Source: Dietzia timorensis (GTDB lineage Bacteria; Actinomycetota; Actinomycetes; Mycobacteriales; Mycobacteriaceae). Taken from it: a DNA stretch of 64,000 bases. Shown piece by piece: positions 35,194 to 43,536 of the stretch; within the stretch, counting starts at the first letter, position 1, and each line of letters begins with the position of its first letter. The stretch covers positions 186,001-250,000 of the forward strand of contig NZ_CP015961.1 in the NCBI RefSeq assembly GCF_001659785.1, written 5' to 3'. Under the pieces are notes generated by a model that searched no databases, had not been told where the DNA came from, and was given only the letters and a program-made list of their open reading frames with translations. A program made the translations under genes and the position numbers.

Positions 35194-35505
35194 ATGATCA
35201 TTTTCGCTCCCATCGGCGCGGCCATCGCTGCCGCTCTTGCAGGTCTCGGTCCGCTCGCTGCGGGGGCCGCAGGCGCGGCTGCTGCGGCACCGGCGATTAC
35301 CGGAGCCGGCGCGGTCGTCGGCGCGGCTGCACTTCCGGCACTCGGTTCCACTGCGGCCGCGGCGGCAGACCCGAACGTTCGCCAAGGTGTCGAAGCGTCG
35401 GCAAACCAGACCCACAACAACGTGATGGGTTCGGTCGGGGACGTGGCACAAGGAGTCAACGAGATGAATCTCCCGGGAGTCAACATACCGGTGCACCGCC
35501 CCTGA
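35194..35505 (+). CDS. Small Ala/Gly-rich hydrophobic protein
   Basis: A 103-residue protein. Residues 4-65 form an almost continuous Ala/Gly/Pro-rich hydrophobic region (IGAAIAAALAGLGPLAAGAA, then VVGAAALPALGSTAAAAAD), probably two short membrane helices. The last 40 residues are polar and Asn/Val-rich (ASANQTHNNVMGSVGDVAQG). GAAAGG lies seven bases before the ATG. The pattern resembles small hydrophobic membrane-associated or secreted peptides, but no family is recognised. It lies between two other unknown genes of similar orientation and spacing. Confidence 0.6.
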   Translation: MIIFAPIGAAIAAALAGLGPLAAGAAGAAAAAPAITGAGAVVGAAALPALGSTAAAAADPNVRQGVEASANQTHNNVMGSVGDVAQGVNEMNLPGVNIPVHRP

Positions 35506-35556
35506 TAGACGGTCCCGGCCCCGGGCGCGCGGTGGCAGAGAAAGGTGGACGATTAT

Positions 35557-36471
35557 ATGAGCACCCCTCCGTGGATCCGCTCCGCGATCGACAACGGTCT
35601 CGCCGCCGCGCGCCTGGAATCGCAGGCCGGCGGGCCGTCAGCACAACCCGACGACGCCGACCGTGAACAGGATCCGGCCGAAACACACGACAGGGAAAGG
35701 GACGATCAGGGCCTCGAAGAAGGAGTTCTCGCCGTTCCCGGGAACTCGGTGGACGCTCCGCTGGAACTCGATCTCGTCCCTCGCCCGCAGGCCGCGCTCG
35801 CGGCATCACTCCGGGCACGCGTGCGGAGAGAATCGACCCAAGAGGAGATAAGCGCCGAACCTGGTGCACATACCGACGAGCTATCGTCCGAACTCGATGA
35901 GTCGTGCGCGCCTACGCGATCCAGCACCGGCGCGCTCAAAACGACCGCGGCGCTCGCCGGGCTGCTGGCATGTATCGCCAGCGGCTTCGCGCTCGGCGAC
36001 GGATTCGATGGAACCCGCGCCGCCTCGGTGTCTGAAGTAGCCGACATCGACTCCCAATCGGCGAAGGTGCCGCTCGTGGAACAAGACGAGGGCTGCGAAA
36101 CCGAGCACGGCGAGAACTTCTTTCGCGGCAATGGTCCTGGAGATCGGCTATCCCAAGTCGGCGTCGTTGCGGCGTTCGAGCATGCCTACTACGTCGAAAA
36201 AGACCCGGTCCGTGCTGTGGATCTGACCTCCGAGGAAGCGGGTCTCGATCCGGTCCGCCTCGACTCCGAGGGCATCGGGATGCTTCCCGAGGGAACGACT
36301 CACTGCCTGGAAGCGACCGCGGACGGGGGCGATGTCGTTTCCGTGAGGCTGTCGGAGCGCAGACCCGATGCCGATCCGATCGTCATCCACCAGCAGATAC
36401 ACACTGGCCTCGACGACAACGGTATCTACGTGATCAACAAGATCGAACACACCAGCGCGCCGGCGAAATGA
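35557..36471 (+). CDS. Single-pass membrane protein with C-terminal extracellular domain
   Basis: A 304-residue protein. The N-terminal 125 residues are acidic and probably cytoplasmic (MSTPPWIRSAIDNGLAAARL at the start, then Glu/Asp/Gln-rich). One helix around 128-147 (ALKTTAALAGLLACIASGFA) crosses the membrane. The C-terminal domain (about 180-300) looks folded, with FEHAYYVEKDPVRAVDLTSE, LPEGTTHCLEATADGGDVV and PIVIHQQIHTGLDDNGIYVI. It may be an NTF2-like domain, which is a guess from the pattern. The ATG at 35557 is eight bases after GAAAGGTGG, while a GTG at 35545 lies within that site. Third gene of an unnamed cluster. Confidence 0.62.
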   Translation: MSTPPWIRSAIDNGLAAARLESQAGGPSAQPDDADREQDPAETHDRERDDQGLEEGVLAVPGNSVDAPLELDLVPRPQAALAASLRARVRRESTQEEISAEPGAHTDELSSELDESCAPTRSSTGALKTTAALAGLLACIASGFALGDGFDGTRAASVSEVADIDSQSAKVPLVEQDEGCETEHGENFFRGNGPGDRLSQVGVVAAFEHAYYVEKDPVRAVDLTSEEAGLDPVRLDSEGIGMLPEGTTHCLEATADGGDVVSVRLSERRPDADPIVIHQQIHTGLDDNGIYVINKIEHTSAPAK

Positions 36472-36504
36472 CGCCGACCGCCCGTGTCGTCGAAGCGGTC
36501 CCGG

Positions 36505-37992
36505 CTAGGCGGGCGGCATCTCGTACAGGTCCGCCGGGGGAGTGGCGCCGCGGCGCAGATTGTCGAAGAACGCGTTCGTCGTATCGCCCCACACGAGGTA
36601 CGAGCCGACCGCGCCGTCCGCCATGCCGTCGAAGGGCACCGTCGCGGTGACCGGCTCCGAACGAATCGACCACATCATCATTCCCAGATCCCAGATGTGA
36701 TCCTTTTCGTCGACGCGGATCGTGGCCGCGCCATCCGAAACGAGTCGGGAGACCCGGAACGGATTGAGCAGAGTCGACGGCTTGGTGACCTCGCTCATCA
36801 ACGCCGACAGGAACTTGCGCTGGTTCTGCACGCGGTCGAGGTCCTGCTGGGCGAATCCGTGTCGGGTCCGGACGAAACCGAGTGCCTGCGGACCGGCGAG
36901 GGTTTGGCACCCAGCGCCGAGATTGATGCCCGCGTCCGGGTCGTCAATGGGCTCGTCGAGGCACATCTCGATGCCGCCAACCGCGTCGACGATGCCGGCG
37001 AAACCGCCGAAACCAATCTCGGCGTAGTGGTCGATCCGGATGCCGGTCTCGGTCTCCAGCGTCTGTACGAGCATCTTCGGGCCGCCCAGGGAATAGGCGG
37101 CGTTGATCTTGTATTCGCCGTACTCGGGGATATCGACCAGCAGGTCGCGTGGGATCGAAATGATCATCGGCTTGCCGCCGTCGGCAGGCTTGTAGACGAG
37201 CATCATCGTGTCCGTGCGATCGCCACCGGCGTCCTGCTCCGAGCCCGTCGCGAGTTGCGCCTGCTCCTCTTCTGTGAGGCCGGCACGGGAGTCGGTACCG
37301 ACGACGAGCGTCACCGTGCCCGGGGTGCCGCCCGGCTTACCGGGGTAGTCCGACAGCGCATCGACGTGCTGCAGCTTCGAATCCGCCCACAAAGTGGTGA
37401 GCACGCCCGCCGTCAGGATGACGACGAGCAGGAGGGCGAGAATGCGGAAGAACCCGAAGCGGCGCTTCCTGCGCGGGGCGGTGCGTGCCGCAGGCCGCGG
37501 GGCCGGGCGGCGTCCGCGCTGGGGACGCTGGACCACCGGATTCTGCGGAGGAGCGTGGCGACTCGCGCGGCGCGGACGCTCGGAATGATAGCCGTCGTCG
37601 AATCGTTCGGGTTGCTGGGTGGGCTGATACCTGGGTCCGGCGGACCCACCGGACCCAGCCGGCGCGCCGCGAGGGGTTTCACGTGGAACACCTGCGGGGG
37701 AGCCGGCTGCGGCACCTGCGGCACCTGCTGCGCCCGCGCCGTACGCGGCGCCTCGCCCAGGTCCCGGGTCGAACCGGCCGTAGGTGCGGTTCGGATTCGG
37801 CGGGTTCTGGCCTGCGGCCGGTCCGGCCGCGTGCCGGGGTTGTCCGGACGGATCGGGCGTTTGCCTGGGAGCCGGGGCAGGCCTGCCCTCGGGGACCTGG
37901 CGCGACGCTGCCTCACGCCGTGCGCGGGCACGTCGCCGCTGCTCGGCGGCCTCTTCGGGGGACAGATGTCTCCGCATCGACTCATCAGACAC
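36505..37992 (-). CDS. LytR-CpsA-Psr (LCP) family wall-polymer ligase
   Basis: A 495-residue LCP protein. Residues 1-170 are cytoplasmic, Pro/Arg/Gly-rich and disordered. One membrane helix is at about 178-198 (FRILALLLVVILTAGVLTTLW). The outer LCP domain contains VTLVVGTDSRAGL, DRTDTMMLVYKPADGGKPMI, SIPRDLLVDIPEYG, KINAAYSLGG and FVRTRHGFAQQDLDRVQNQR, which carry the conserved Arg and Asp residues that bind the pyrophosphate lipid. In mycolata such enzymes join arabinogalactan to peptidoglycan. Several paralogues usually exist, so the exact polymer is not certain. The start is a GTG with a leaderless -10 (TAAACT). Confidence 0.9.
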   Translation of the reverse strand: MSDESMRRHLSPEEAAEQRRRARARREAASRQVPEGRPAPAPRQTPDPSGQPRHAAGPAAGQNPPNPNRTYGRFDPGPGRGAAYGAGAAGAAGAAAGSPAGVPRETPRGAPAGSGGSAGPRYQPTQQPERFDDGYHSERPRRASRHAPPQNPVVQRPQRGRRPAPRPAARTAPRRKRRFGFFRILALLLVVILTAGVLTTLWADSKLQHVDALSDYPGKPGGTPGTVTLVVGTDSRAGLTEEEQAQLATGSEQDAGGDRTDTMMLVYKPADGGKPMIISIPRDLLVDIPEYGEYKINAAYSLGGPKMLVQTLETETGIRIDHYAEIGFGGFAGIVDAVGGIEMCLDEPIDDPDAGINLGAGCQTLAGPQALGFVRTRHGFAQQDLDRVQNQRKFLSALMSEVTKPSTLLNPFRVSRLVSDGAATIRVDEKDHIWDLGMMMWSIRSEPVTATVPFDGMADGAVGSYLVWGDTTNAFFDNLRRGATPPADLYEMPPA

Positions 37993-37999
37993 GCGCAGT

Positions 38000-38005
38000 A
38001 GTTTA
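38000..38005 (-). promoter_or_regulatory. -10 box TAAACT, leaderless start
   Basis: On the minus strand TAAACT ends seven bases before the GTG of the LCP gene (37992). Confidence 0.5.
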
Positions 38006-38058
38006 CTGACGATGTCTGAGCGCCGGTTCGCAACATGCTGTTCGCGCTACAAGCGTTA

Positions 38059-38916
38059 TCAAAGCCAGCTCACGTGTGGAGCGAGCACCGCGTAGCCGAC
38101 AAACGCGAACGCGTCGAGCAGGAAGTGCGCCCAGATAAGGGGCCACGCACGCCGAAAAGCGAGCCAAAAGGCAACGAACACTGCGCCCATCGCGAGGTTG
38201 CCGAGCCCGCCGCCGAAGCCCTGATACAGGTGATAAGAACCGCGAAGCACGGCTGAAAATGCGATGACGGCGGGCACCGACCATCCCAACTGGCGCAGCC
38301 GGATCGCGAGGTACACCACGACGACGAGTTCCTCCGCGCCCGAGTTCGCCAGCGCCGACGTCAACAACACGGGTATCCGCCACCACGACGCTCCGAGGCC
38401 CGAGGCCTCCACTGTCGCGTTCGCGCCGATCGCGACTGCGCCGAGGTAGAGCGCGATGCCGGGGATACCGATGAGTGCGGTGAGAGCGACCCCGCGGGCG
38501 AAGTCCCCGCGCACCGCGGGCCAGCGTCCCCGGCCCGGCGGCACGGCGAGGCCCATTGCGCGCGCCGAGATCCGCGAATGCCACAGCAGTACGAGCGGAA
38601 GCAGGGCCCACGCCGTCAGCCTCGCGATGCGTCCGAGCTGGTAGGCGAGATCCAGCCACGGGTTCTGCGAGGCAGAGGCGTTGAGCGTTTGCGTCTGCTC
38701 GTTCAGCGGCGCGGCATCGAGGAGCGCCTGCACGATCGACAGGATCGAGGTGTACCCGGACAGAGCGAATGTCACGGCGAGGACGACCGCGATCTCCAGC
38801 CACAGGAATCGGCGCCGACGAGGGTCGGTGACGGGCTCGGCCACGGGCGCGGACATGCGCGCTGTGAAGGCGCGCAGCCTGGCGCCCATCCCGTTCACGC
38901 TCGCCGATGCCACCAT
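38059..38916 (-). CDS. CPBP-family intramembrane metalloprotease
   Basis: A 285-residue polytopic membrane protein with about seven helices. It has the CPBP (Abi/CAAX-like) motifs: a glutamate pair SGAEELVVVVYLAIRLRQLG in which EE precedes a distant Arg, a histidine in RGSYHLYQGFGG, and a third motif in WAHFLLDAFAFVGYAVLA with H and D. These residues bind the catalytic metal in the family. Substrates are unknown and immunity or peptide processing are the usual guesses. The ATG at 38916 is seven bases after TAGACT. Another start at 38856 (MSAPVAEP) is possible. Confidence 0.85.
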   Translation of the reverse strand: MVASASVNGMGARLRAFTARMSAPVAEPVTDPRRRRFLWLEIAVVLAVTFALSGYTSILSIVQALLDAAPLNEQTQTLNASASQNPWLDLAYQLGRIARLTAWALLPLVLLWHSRISARAMGLAVPPGRGRWPAVRGDFARGVALTALIGIPGIALYLGAVAIGANATVEASGLGASWWRIPVLLTSALANSGAEELVVVVYLAIRLRQLGWSVPAVIAFSAVLRGSYHLYQGFGGGLGNLAMGAVFVAFWLAFRRAWPLIWAHFLLDAFAFVGYAVLAPHVSWL

Positions 38917-38923
38917 GCGCGCA

Positions 38924-38929
38924 AGTCTA
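38924..38929 (-). promoter_or_regulatory. -10 box TAGACT, leaderless start
   Basis: On the minus strand TAGACT ends seven bases before the ATG at 38916. Confidence 0.5.
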
Positions 38930-38978
38930 GGTCGCCCGCGGCTGGCCCCGCCCGGACGGCGGTGCGAGAATGCTCCCC

Positions 38979-39539
38979 ATGGCCGTCGACCTCGAATTAC
39001 TGTTCCGCCCCGCCGCGCGTCCCGACCTCTTCGAGGACCTGCTCGTGCCCACCGGCAGCGCCGCACACCTGCCAACCGATGACGCCGGGCAGATCGCGAA
39101 ACGCTGGTCGATCCCGGCGGCGGAGGAGTTCGAAGGCCCGACCCCCGAAACCGTCTCGGCCGCGCTGGCCGCGGGCGGCGGTGTGGCGATCGACCTGTGG
39201 GAGCGTTCCGCGCACGACGCCGCCGACCTGCTCATCGCCGCAGCGCACGGCGGCGTCGGATTCGGGCCCGGCCTGCAGCCGCGGGCGGAGACCGCCGAGC
39301 AGGTGTGGACGCTGATTTCGGCGGCGGTGGCCGCGATCATCGGGGAGGACGTGCAGGCGCACTGGACCGAATGCGGTGGGGGTAGCAGGGGGCCGGACGC
39401 CGAGCGCCGCGCGTTCATCGCCGGGCTCGGACGTTCGGCGCGAGAGACGATTCGCGACGTGATCACCGTGATCGGCGTTCCGTCGGAGCGCCTCGCCGAC
39501 ATCGCGGCGACGTTCCCCTCCGAAGGGGAGTTGCGCTAG
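38979..39539 (+). CDS. Hypothetical protein
   Basis: A 186-residue soluble protein, mildly acidic, with no signal peptide. Helical segments are seen, such as VSAALAAGGGVAIDLWERSA, HDAADLLIAAAHGGVGFG and AFIAGLGRSARETIRDVITV. I do not recognise a family. The coding frame is well supported by codon use with high third-position GC. Two ATGs nine bases apart are possible, and the second is preferred since the family start cannot be checked. The gene overlaps the convergent VOC gene by four bases at the stop codons. Confidence 0.6.
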   Translation: MAVDLELLFRPAARPDLFEDLLVPTGSAAHLPTDDAGQIAKRWSIPAAEEFEGPTPETVSAALAAGGGVAIDLWERSAHDAADLLIAAAHGGVGFGPGLQPRAETAEQVWTLISAAVAAIIGEDVQAHWTECGGGSRGPDAERRAFIAGLGRSARETIRDVITVIGVPSERLADIAATFPSEGELR

Positions 39540-39928
39540 GCCTTCTGCTCGATGATCTGGATGAGGTTGCCGCAGGTGTCGTCGAACACGGCGAGGGTGG
39601 ACCCCTCGATCGTCGTCGGCTCCATGGTGAAGCGCACGCCGAGGCCGGAGAGCCGGTCGAACTCTGCCTGAACGTCGTCGACGGCGAACTGGGTGAGCGG
39701 GATGCCATCGCCGTACAGCGCCTGCTGGAAGGTCTTCGCCGCCGGGTGGCCCAGCGGCTCAAGGAGCAGCTCGGTGCCGCCGGGGTTCTCGGGGCTGACG
39801 AGGGTGAGCCAGAACGCGCCCTCACCGACCTCGACGTCGTGCTTGATGCGGAAGCCGAGCTTCTCGGTGTAGAACTCGCGGGCCTTGGACTGGTCGTCGA
39901 CCATTACGGACGTGATGTTGATGCGCAC
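39536..39928 (-). CDS. VOC-family (glyoxalase-like) protein
   Basis: A 130-residue vicinal-oxygen-chelate protein with two beta-alpha-beta-beta-beta modules. The first is MRINITSVMVDDQSKAREFY, TEKLGFRIKHDVEVGEG and FWLTLVSPENPGGTELLLEP. The second is TQFAVDDVQAEFDRLSGLGV and STLAVFDDTCGNLIQIIEQ, ending in the usual DPxGN-like turn (here DDTCGNLI). The length suits a homodimer. The reaction is unknown; these proteins may be lyases, dioxygenases or drug-binding proteins. It may share the promoter region with pheA, which diverges from it by 95 bases. Confidence 0.85.
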   Translation of the reverse strand: MRINITSVMVDDQSKAREFYTEKLGFRIKHDVEVGEGAFWLTLVSPENPGGTELLLEPLGHPAAKTFQQALYGDGIPLTQFAVDDVQAEFDRLSGLGVRFTMEPTTIEGSTLAVFDDTCGNLIQIIEQKA

Positions 39929-40010
39929 GGTGAACCTCGATTCGCTTGTGGGCCGTGGTTACCACCGTAGGGCGATCCGGCGGGATCGCGCGCGCCGGCC
40001 GGGCGATCAT

Positions 40011-40016
40011 TACCCT
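40011..40016 (+). promoter_or_regulatory. -10 box TACCCT, leaderless start
   Basis: TACCCT ends seven bases before the pheA GTG at 40024. Confidence 0.5.
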
Positions 40017-40023
40017 GGGTTGC

Positions 40024-40992
40024 GTGAGTACCGTCGCTTTCCTCGGCCCCGCCGGCACGTTCACCGATGCCGCCCTTCAGCAGCTCGTGGACCGCGGCCG
40101 CATCGCCGCGGGCGACGGCGGCGCACCGGACACCGCCCCGCAGACGCTTCCGTGCGACACACCGACGCAGGCGCTCGCCGCCGTGCGCGAGGGGCGCGCC
40201 GATTTCGCGTGCGTGCCGTTCGAGAATTCCGTCGACGGCACCGTGAGCCCGACCGCGGACGCCCTCGCCACCGGGACGCGCCTGCAGATTCTTGCGGAGA
40301 CGGAACTCGACATCGCCTTCGCGATCCTCGTGCGCCCGGGGACCGCGCCGTCCGACGTCAGGACTCTGTCCACCCACCCGATCGCCGCGGCACAGGTCCG
40401 CAGCTGGGTGCAGGAGAACCTGCCGAACGCGCAGATCAACACGACGTCCTCGACCGCCGCGGGCGCGGAAGAGGTCGCGGCAGGGGAGGCGGATGCGGCG
40501 GCGGCGCCCGCGCGCGCGGGCGAGATCCTCGGCCTCGACGCGCTCGCCTCGGGTATCGCCGACGTGTCCGGTGCGCGCACGCGTTTCGTACTCGTCGGAA
40601 ACCCCACCGCGCCGCCCGCGCCGACGGGCAACGATCGCACCTCGGTCGTGTTCGGTGTGCGCCACGAGCCGAACTCGCTGGTCCAGGCGCTCACCGAGCT
40701 GTCGATTCGCGGGATCAACCTCTCGCGCATCGAGTCCAGGCCCACCCGCGTGGACAGGTTTACCTACTTCTTCCACATCGACCTCGTCGGGCACATAGAC
40801 GATCCGATGGTCGCCGAGGCGCTCGCCGCGTTGCACCACCGCACCTCGCGGCTGCGCTTCCTCGGTTCGTGGCCCGTGGACGCCCACGGCGACGCCGAGG
40901 CCCCGCCCGCCGATCGCGCCGCCGCGAGCAGCCCACCCGACCGCACCGAGGGCTACGCGTGGACGCGCGCGATGGCCACCGGACGCGGCTAA
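40024..40992 (+). CDS. pheA: Prephenate dehydratase
   Basis: A 322-residue enzyme that converts prephenate to phenylpyruvate in phenylalanine synthesis. The dehydratase domain starts VAFLGPAGTFTDAALQQL and contains DFACVPFENSVDGTVSPTAD and the motif SGIADVSGARTRFVLVG (TRF is the family signature). The ACT domain from about residue 205 has RHEPNSLVQALTELSIRGIN and LSRIESRPTR (the ESRP motif that binds phenylalanine for feedback control). A Pro/Ala-rich tail follows. No chorismate mutase domain is fused, as in other Mycobacteriales. The GTG start agrees with a leaderless -10. It is followed by the phosphoglycerate-mutase-like gene as in M. tuberculosis (Rv3838c-Rv3837c). Confidence 0.95.
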   Translation: MSTVAFLGPAGTFTDAALQQLVDRGRIAAGDGGAPDTAPQTLPCDTPTQALAAVREGRADFACVPFENSVDGTVSPTADALATGTRLQILAETELDIAFAILVRPGTAPSDVRTLSTHPIAAAQVRSWVQENLPNAQINTTSSTAAGAEEVAAGEADAAAAPARAGEILGLDALASGIADVSGARTRFVLVGNPTAPPAPTGNDRTSVVFGVRHEPNSLVQALTELSIRGINLSRIESRPTRVDRFTYFFHIDLVGHIDDPMVAEALAALHHRTSRLRFLGSWPVDAHGDAEAPPADRAAASSPPDRTEGYAWTRAMATGRG

Positions 40993-41044
40993 AGCCCGCA
41001 CTCACTCGACCTCGCACACCGCTCCTCGGAAAGGACCGTCCCCT

Positions 41045-41737
41045 ATGACGTCGGACAACGCATCCCCACAGCCCGCCGGGCCCGCCGAGCACACCCCGCA
41101 CCTGTATCTGGTGCGGCATGGGGAATTTCCGTCCAACCCGCTCGGCCTCCTCGACACGGAGGTGCCCGGGCAGCCGCTCAACGCGAAGGGGCGTGAGCAG
41201 GCGGGTGTTGCCGGCGAGCAGCTCATCGGGCTCGGCTCGACCGCGACGGCCGTGTACCACTCGCAGGCCGAGCGGGCGAAGAACACGGCGCAGATCATCT
41301 CCGGTGCGCTCGGCGTCGAAGCGGTCGAGGTTCCTGGCGCGTTCGAGGTACAGGCCGGCGAACTCGAAAAGCGCGGCGATCCGGACGCGCTCGCGACCTA
41401 CCGCTCGTACACGCATGCGTGGATGCGCGGCAGCGATCTGGCCTCCGCGCTGCCGGGCGGCGAGTCCGGCGAGGACGTTCGCGCACGCGTCTTCCCTCAG
41501 ATCGAGAAGCTCTACCGCGAGCACGTTTCCCAGGGGCGGGACGCGGTGCTTGTCATCCACGGCACGTTGATTCGTGTGACGGCGGGCCTGCTCGGTGCGA
41601 TCGACGGCGATTTCTCCGCGTCCCACGCGGTGCCGAATTGCGGCATCATCGGGCTTATCCCTGCAGGCGACGGGGAGCTCGGCGGCGCCGCGTCCTGGGC
41701 ATGCGACGACTGGGCCGGCACCACCCCGCAGGCCTGA
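41045..41737 (+). CDS. gpm2: Histidine phosphatase (phosphoglycerate mutase-like)
   Basis: A 230-residue histidine-phosphatase superfamily protein. The phospho-accepting histidine is in LYLVRHGEFPSN, followed by QPLNAKGREQAGVAGEQL and YHSQAERAKNTAQI. The second histidine is in AVLVIHGTLIRVTAGLL. It is the counterpart of Rv3837c next to pheA. The function may be phosphatase rather than true phosphoglycerate mutase, since the mutase-specific insertion is not evident. A ribosome site (GGAAAGGACC) lies upstream of the ATG. It converges with the metallopeptidase gene after 28 bases. Confidence 0.87.
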   Translation: MTSDNASPQPAGPAEHTPHLYLVRHGEFPSNPLGLLDTEVPGQPLNAKGREQAGVAGEQLIGLGSTATAVYHSQAERAKNTAQIISGALGVEAVEVPGAFEVQAGELEKRGDPDALATYRSYTHAWMRGSDLASALPGGESGEDVRARVFPQIEKLYREHVSQGRDAVLVIHGTLIRVTAGLLGAIDGDFSASHAVPNCGIIGLIPAGDGELGGAASWACDDWAGTTPQA

Positions 41738-41765
41738 ATCGCCCGCGCGCGGCTATCCCGCACGG

Positions 41766-42116
41766 TTACCCCCAGCCGCGCTCGTGCAAAGTCTCGTCGT
41801 CGATGCCGAAATGGTGCGCGACCTCGTGAATCACCGTCACCGTGACCTCGTGGGCGAGCTGTTCCTCCGAGTCGCACACGTCGCACAGGGCGTCGCGGTA
41901 GATAAAGATCCGGTCGGGTAGATATCCCGAATAGGTGGTGTCGCGCTCGGTGAGTGCGACACCCTCGTACAGCCCGAGGATCGTCGGCTCCTCTTCGTTG
42001 CGCGGCTCGATGAGCACGACGACGTTGTTCATGGCGCGCCAAAGGTCGTCGGGGATGAGGTCCAGACCGTCTCCCACGAGTTCCTCGAAGCGCTCTTCCG
42101 AGACGCGAATTCCCAT
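41766..42116 (-). CDS. Minizincin-type metallopeptidase (Rv3836-like)
   Basis: A 116-residue protein whose HExxH zinc motif lies in VTVIHEVAHHFGIDDETLHE near the C-terminus. The third ligand is probably the Asp/Glu a few residues later. The N-terminal part MGIRVSEERFEELVGDGLDL and the middle NNVVVLIEPRNEEEPTILG match the small zincin group formerly DUF1025. The gene order with the septum-formation gene just upstream (nine-base gap) is the same as Rv3835-Rv3836. Substrates are unknown. Confidence 0.88.
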   Translation of the reverse strand: MGIRVSEERFEELVGDGLDLIPDDLWRAMNNVVVLIEPRNEEEPTILGLYEGVALTERDTTYSGYLPDRIFIYRDALCDVCDSEEQLAHEVTVTVIHEVAHHFGIDDETLHERGWG

Positions 42117-42125
42117 CGCGCGGAC

Positions 42126-43442
42126 CTAGTTGCCGCCGCCCGGCACGCCGAAGACGTTCGGGATCTCGCCGGCACCCGGGTCCTCGGCGGCAGGCTGCTC
42201 CGCGCCGGCCACCGGGACCTCGCCCTGCTGCGTGCCCTGTCCACCGCCGGCGTCGGCGCCGGCGCCACCACCCGCATCGCCCGCCGGGGCTGCGGGGGCG
42301 GGAGCAGCGCCGGCTCCGCCGTCAGACGTACCGGGCTGTGGTGCGTCCCCCGGCGAGGGGACCTCGGTCGTCGTGGGGACGACAGGCGCCTCGCCCTCGA
42401 TGGTGACGCCATCGCGCACGGAGCCGCGGAGCACCGCGAAGGGGCCCGGATCCGCGACACGCATGAGCGCGCAGTTGACGGTGCGGCTGCCCGTCGCCCA
42501 GCTCAGCTGCGAGATCGGCATGACCTGCGCCGGAACGAGCGTTGTCCGGCGCAGCGCCTCGACGTCACCCATGTACTCGACTGCCGCGTTGTAGCAGGCA
42601 TCGGCGGAGATGGCGGTCTGGTCTGCGGGCTCCGGTGGGAATTCCCCCTCGGGGAACAGCCCGCTGATGTCGACGTTCGCGACCACCTCGAAGGCGTGAT
42701 CCTCGGTGCACTCCACCTTGCCGGTCGGGGTGCGCTGATCGTTGATGCCGATGCACGTTCCCGGCTCCCACAGGCGGTGCTGGTCCGCTACCGCGAAGGG
42801 CTGGTTGATTTCCGCGGACGAACCGTCGAGTTCCTTGGCGGCGATTCCGCACAGCGCGGAGCGGTCGCCGGCCTCCCAGCCCTCCGCGGAGGGTGGGATG
42901 AGTGCTCGGGCGAACCGGCCCTCGGGGTCGAGGGGGCGGTCGCCGACGAAGCGGTCGATCGCGGGGGCGCACAGTTCGCCTGCGAGATCGACCCGGCGCT
43001 GGCCCTCCGGGTAGGCGTCGTCCGGGGTGGCCTCGGTGAGGTCGATGCGGTCGGCGACCTCGAAGCGGTGCGGCTCCTCGCATGTGGTCGAGACGATGTC
43101 GGTGGGCTGGCCGCGCACGGAACTCGTCCAGTTGAGGCAGTCGCCCGACGCTGCGAGCGCGAACGCCTCGCCGGTGATCGTCCGCGGATTGACCTGGGGC
43201 GCGATCGCGTTGACGGGGCCGGCGGCCTCCGAATCCGGGTCGTTCATGACCATGCCGATGCCGGTGCCCGCCGCAGCGCCACCGATGGCGAGTGCAACAA
43301 CCGATCCCATGACGGCGCCGCGCGTTCGCGCGAGGGCGGCCGCGCCTCGGGGCTTGGGCTTCTTCGCGCGGCGCGAGTGTGCTCGCCCTGCCGCGGAGCC
43401 GGCGGGCTTCTCGGAATCAGATGACGTGCTCACCTTCACCAT
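42126..43442 (-). CDS. Septum-formation-family membrane protein (Rv3835-like)
   Basis: A 438-residue protein. A basic cytoplasmic head (SRRAKKPKPRGAAALARTRG) precedes one transmembrane helix (about 55-75, VMGSVVALAIGGAAAGTGIG). Two related extracellular domains follow with paired cysteines: GDCLNWTSS, STTCEEPHRFEVADRIDL, GELCAPA and CGIAAKEL in the first, and GTCIGINDQ, VECTEDHAFEVVANVDI, ACYNAAVEYMG and NCALMRV in the second. The EPHRFEV/EDHAFEV signature belongs to the septum-formation domain. A Pro/Ala/Gly-rich tail of about 100 residues ends the chain. The ATG at 43442 is preferred over 43475. It is probably envelope-related. Confidence 0.8.
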   Translation of the reverse strand: MVKVSTSSDSEKPAGSAAGRAHSRRAKKPKPRGAAALARTRGAVMGSVVALAIGGAAAGTGIGMVMNDPDSEAAGPVNAIAPQVNPRTITGEAFALAASGDCLNWTSSVRGQPTDIVSTTCEEPHRFEVADRIDLTEATPDDAYPEGQRRVDLAGELCAPAIDRFVGDRPLDPEGRFARALIPPSAEGWEAGDRSALCGIAAKELDGSSAEINQPFAVADQHRLWEPGTCIGINDQRTPTGKVECTEDHAFEVVANVDISGLFPEGEFPPEPADQTAISADACYNAAVEYMGDVEALRRTTLVPAQVMPISQLSWATGSRTVNCALMRVADPGPFAVLRGSVRDGVTIEGEAPVVPTTTEVPSPGDAPQPGTSDGGAGAAPAPAAPAGDAGGGAGADAGGGQGTQQGEVPVAGAEQPAAEDPGAGEIPNVFGVPGGGN

Positions 43443-43524
43443 TGTGCCCCAGGAAACGACGCCGGAGGACCACACTCGCCCAGACGCGGGGAGTATTGCG
43501 CTCTCGGAGGCGCCGAATGTCGTC

Positions 43525-43530
43525 TACCCT
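43525..43530 (+). promoter_or_regulatory. -10 box TACCCT, leaderless start
   Basis: TACCCT ends six bases before the ATG at 43537 of the ankyrin gene. Confidence 0.55.
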
Positions 43531-43536
43531 GAACAC

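Noticed and set aside
36484-38001. 505-codon plus-strand open frame
   Set aside because: It is opposite the LCP gene, whose domain and membrane helix are clear. The plus frame has low-complexity Arg-rich content.
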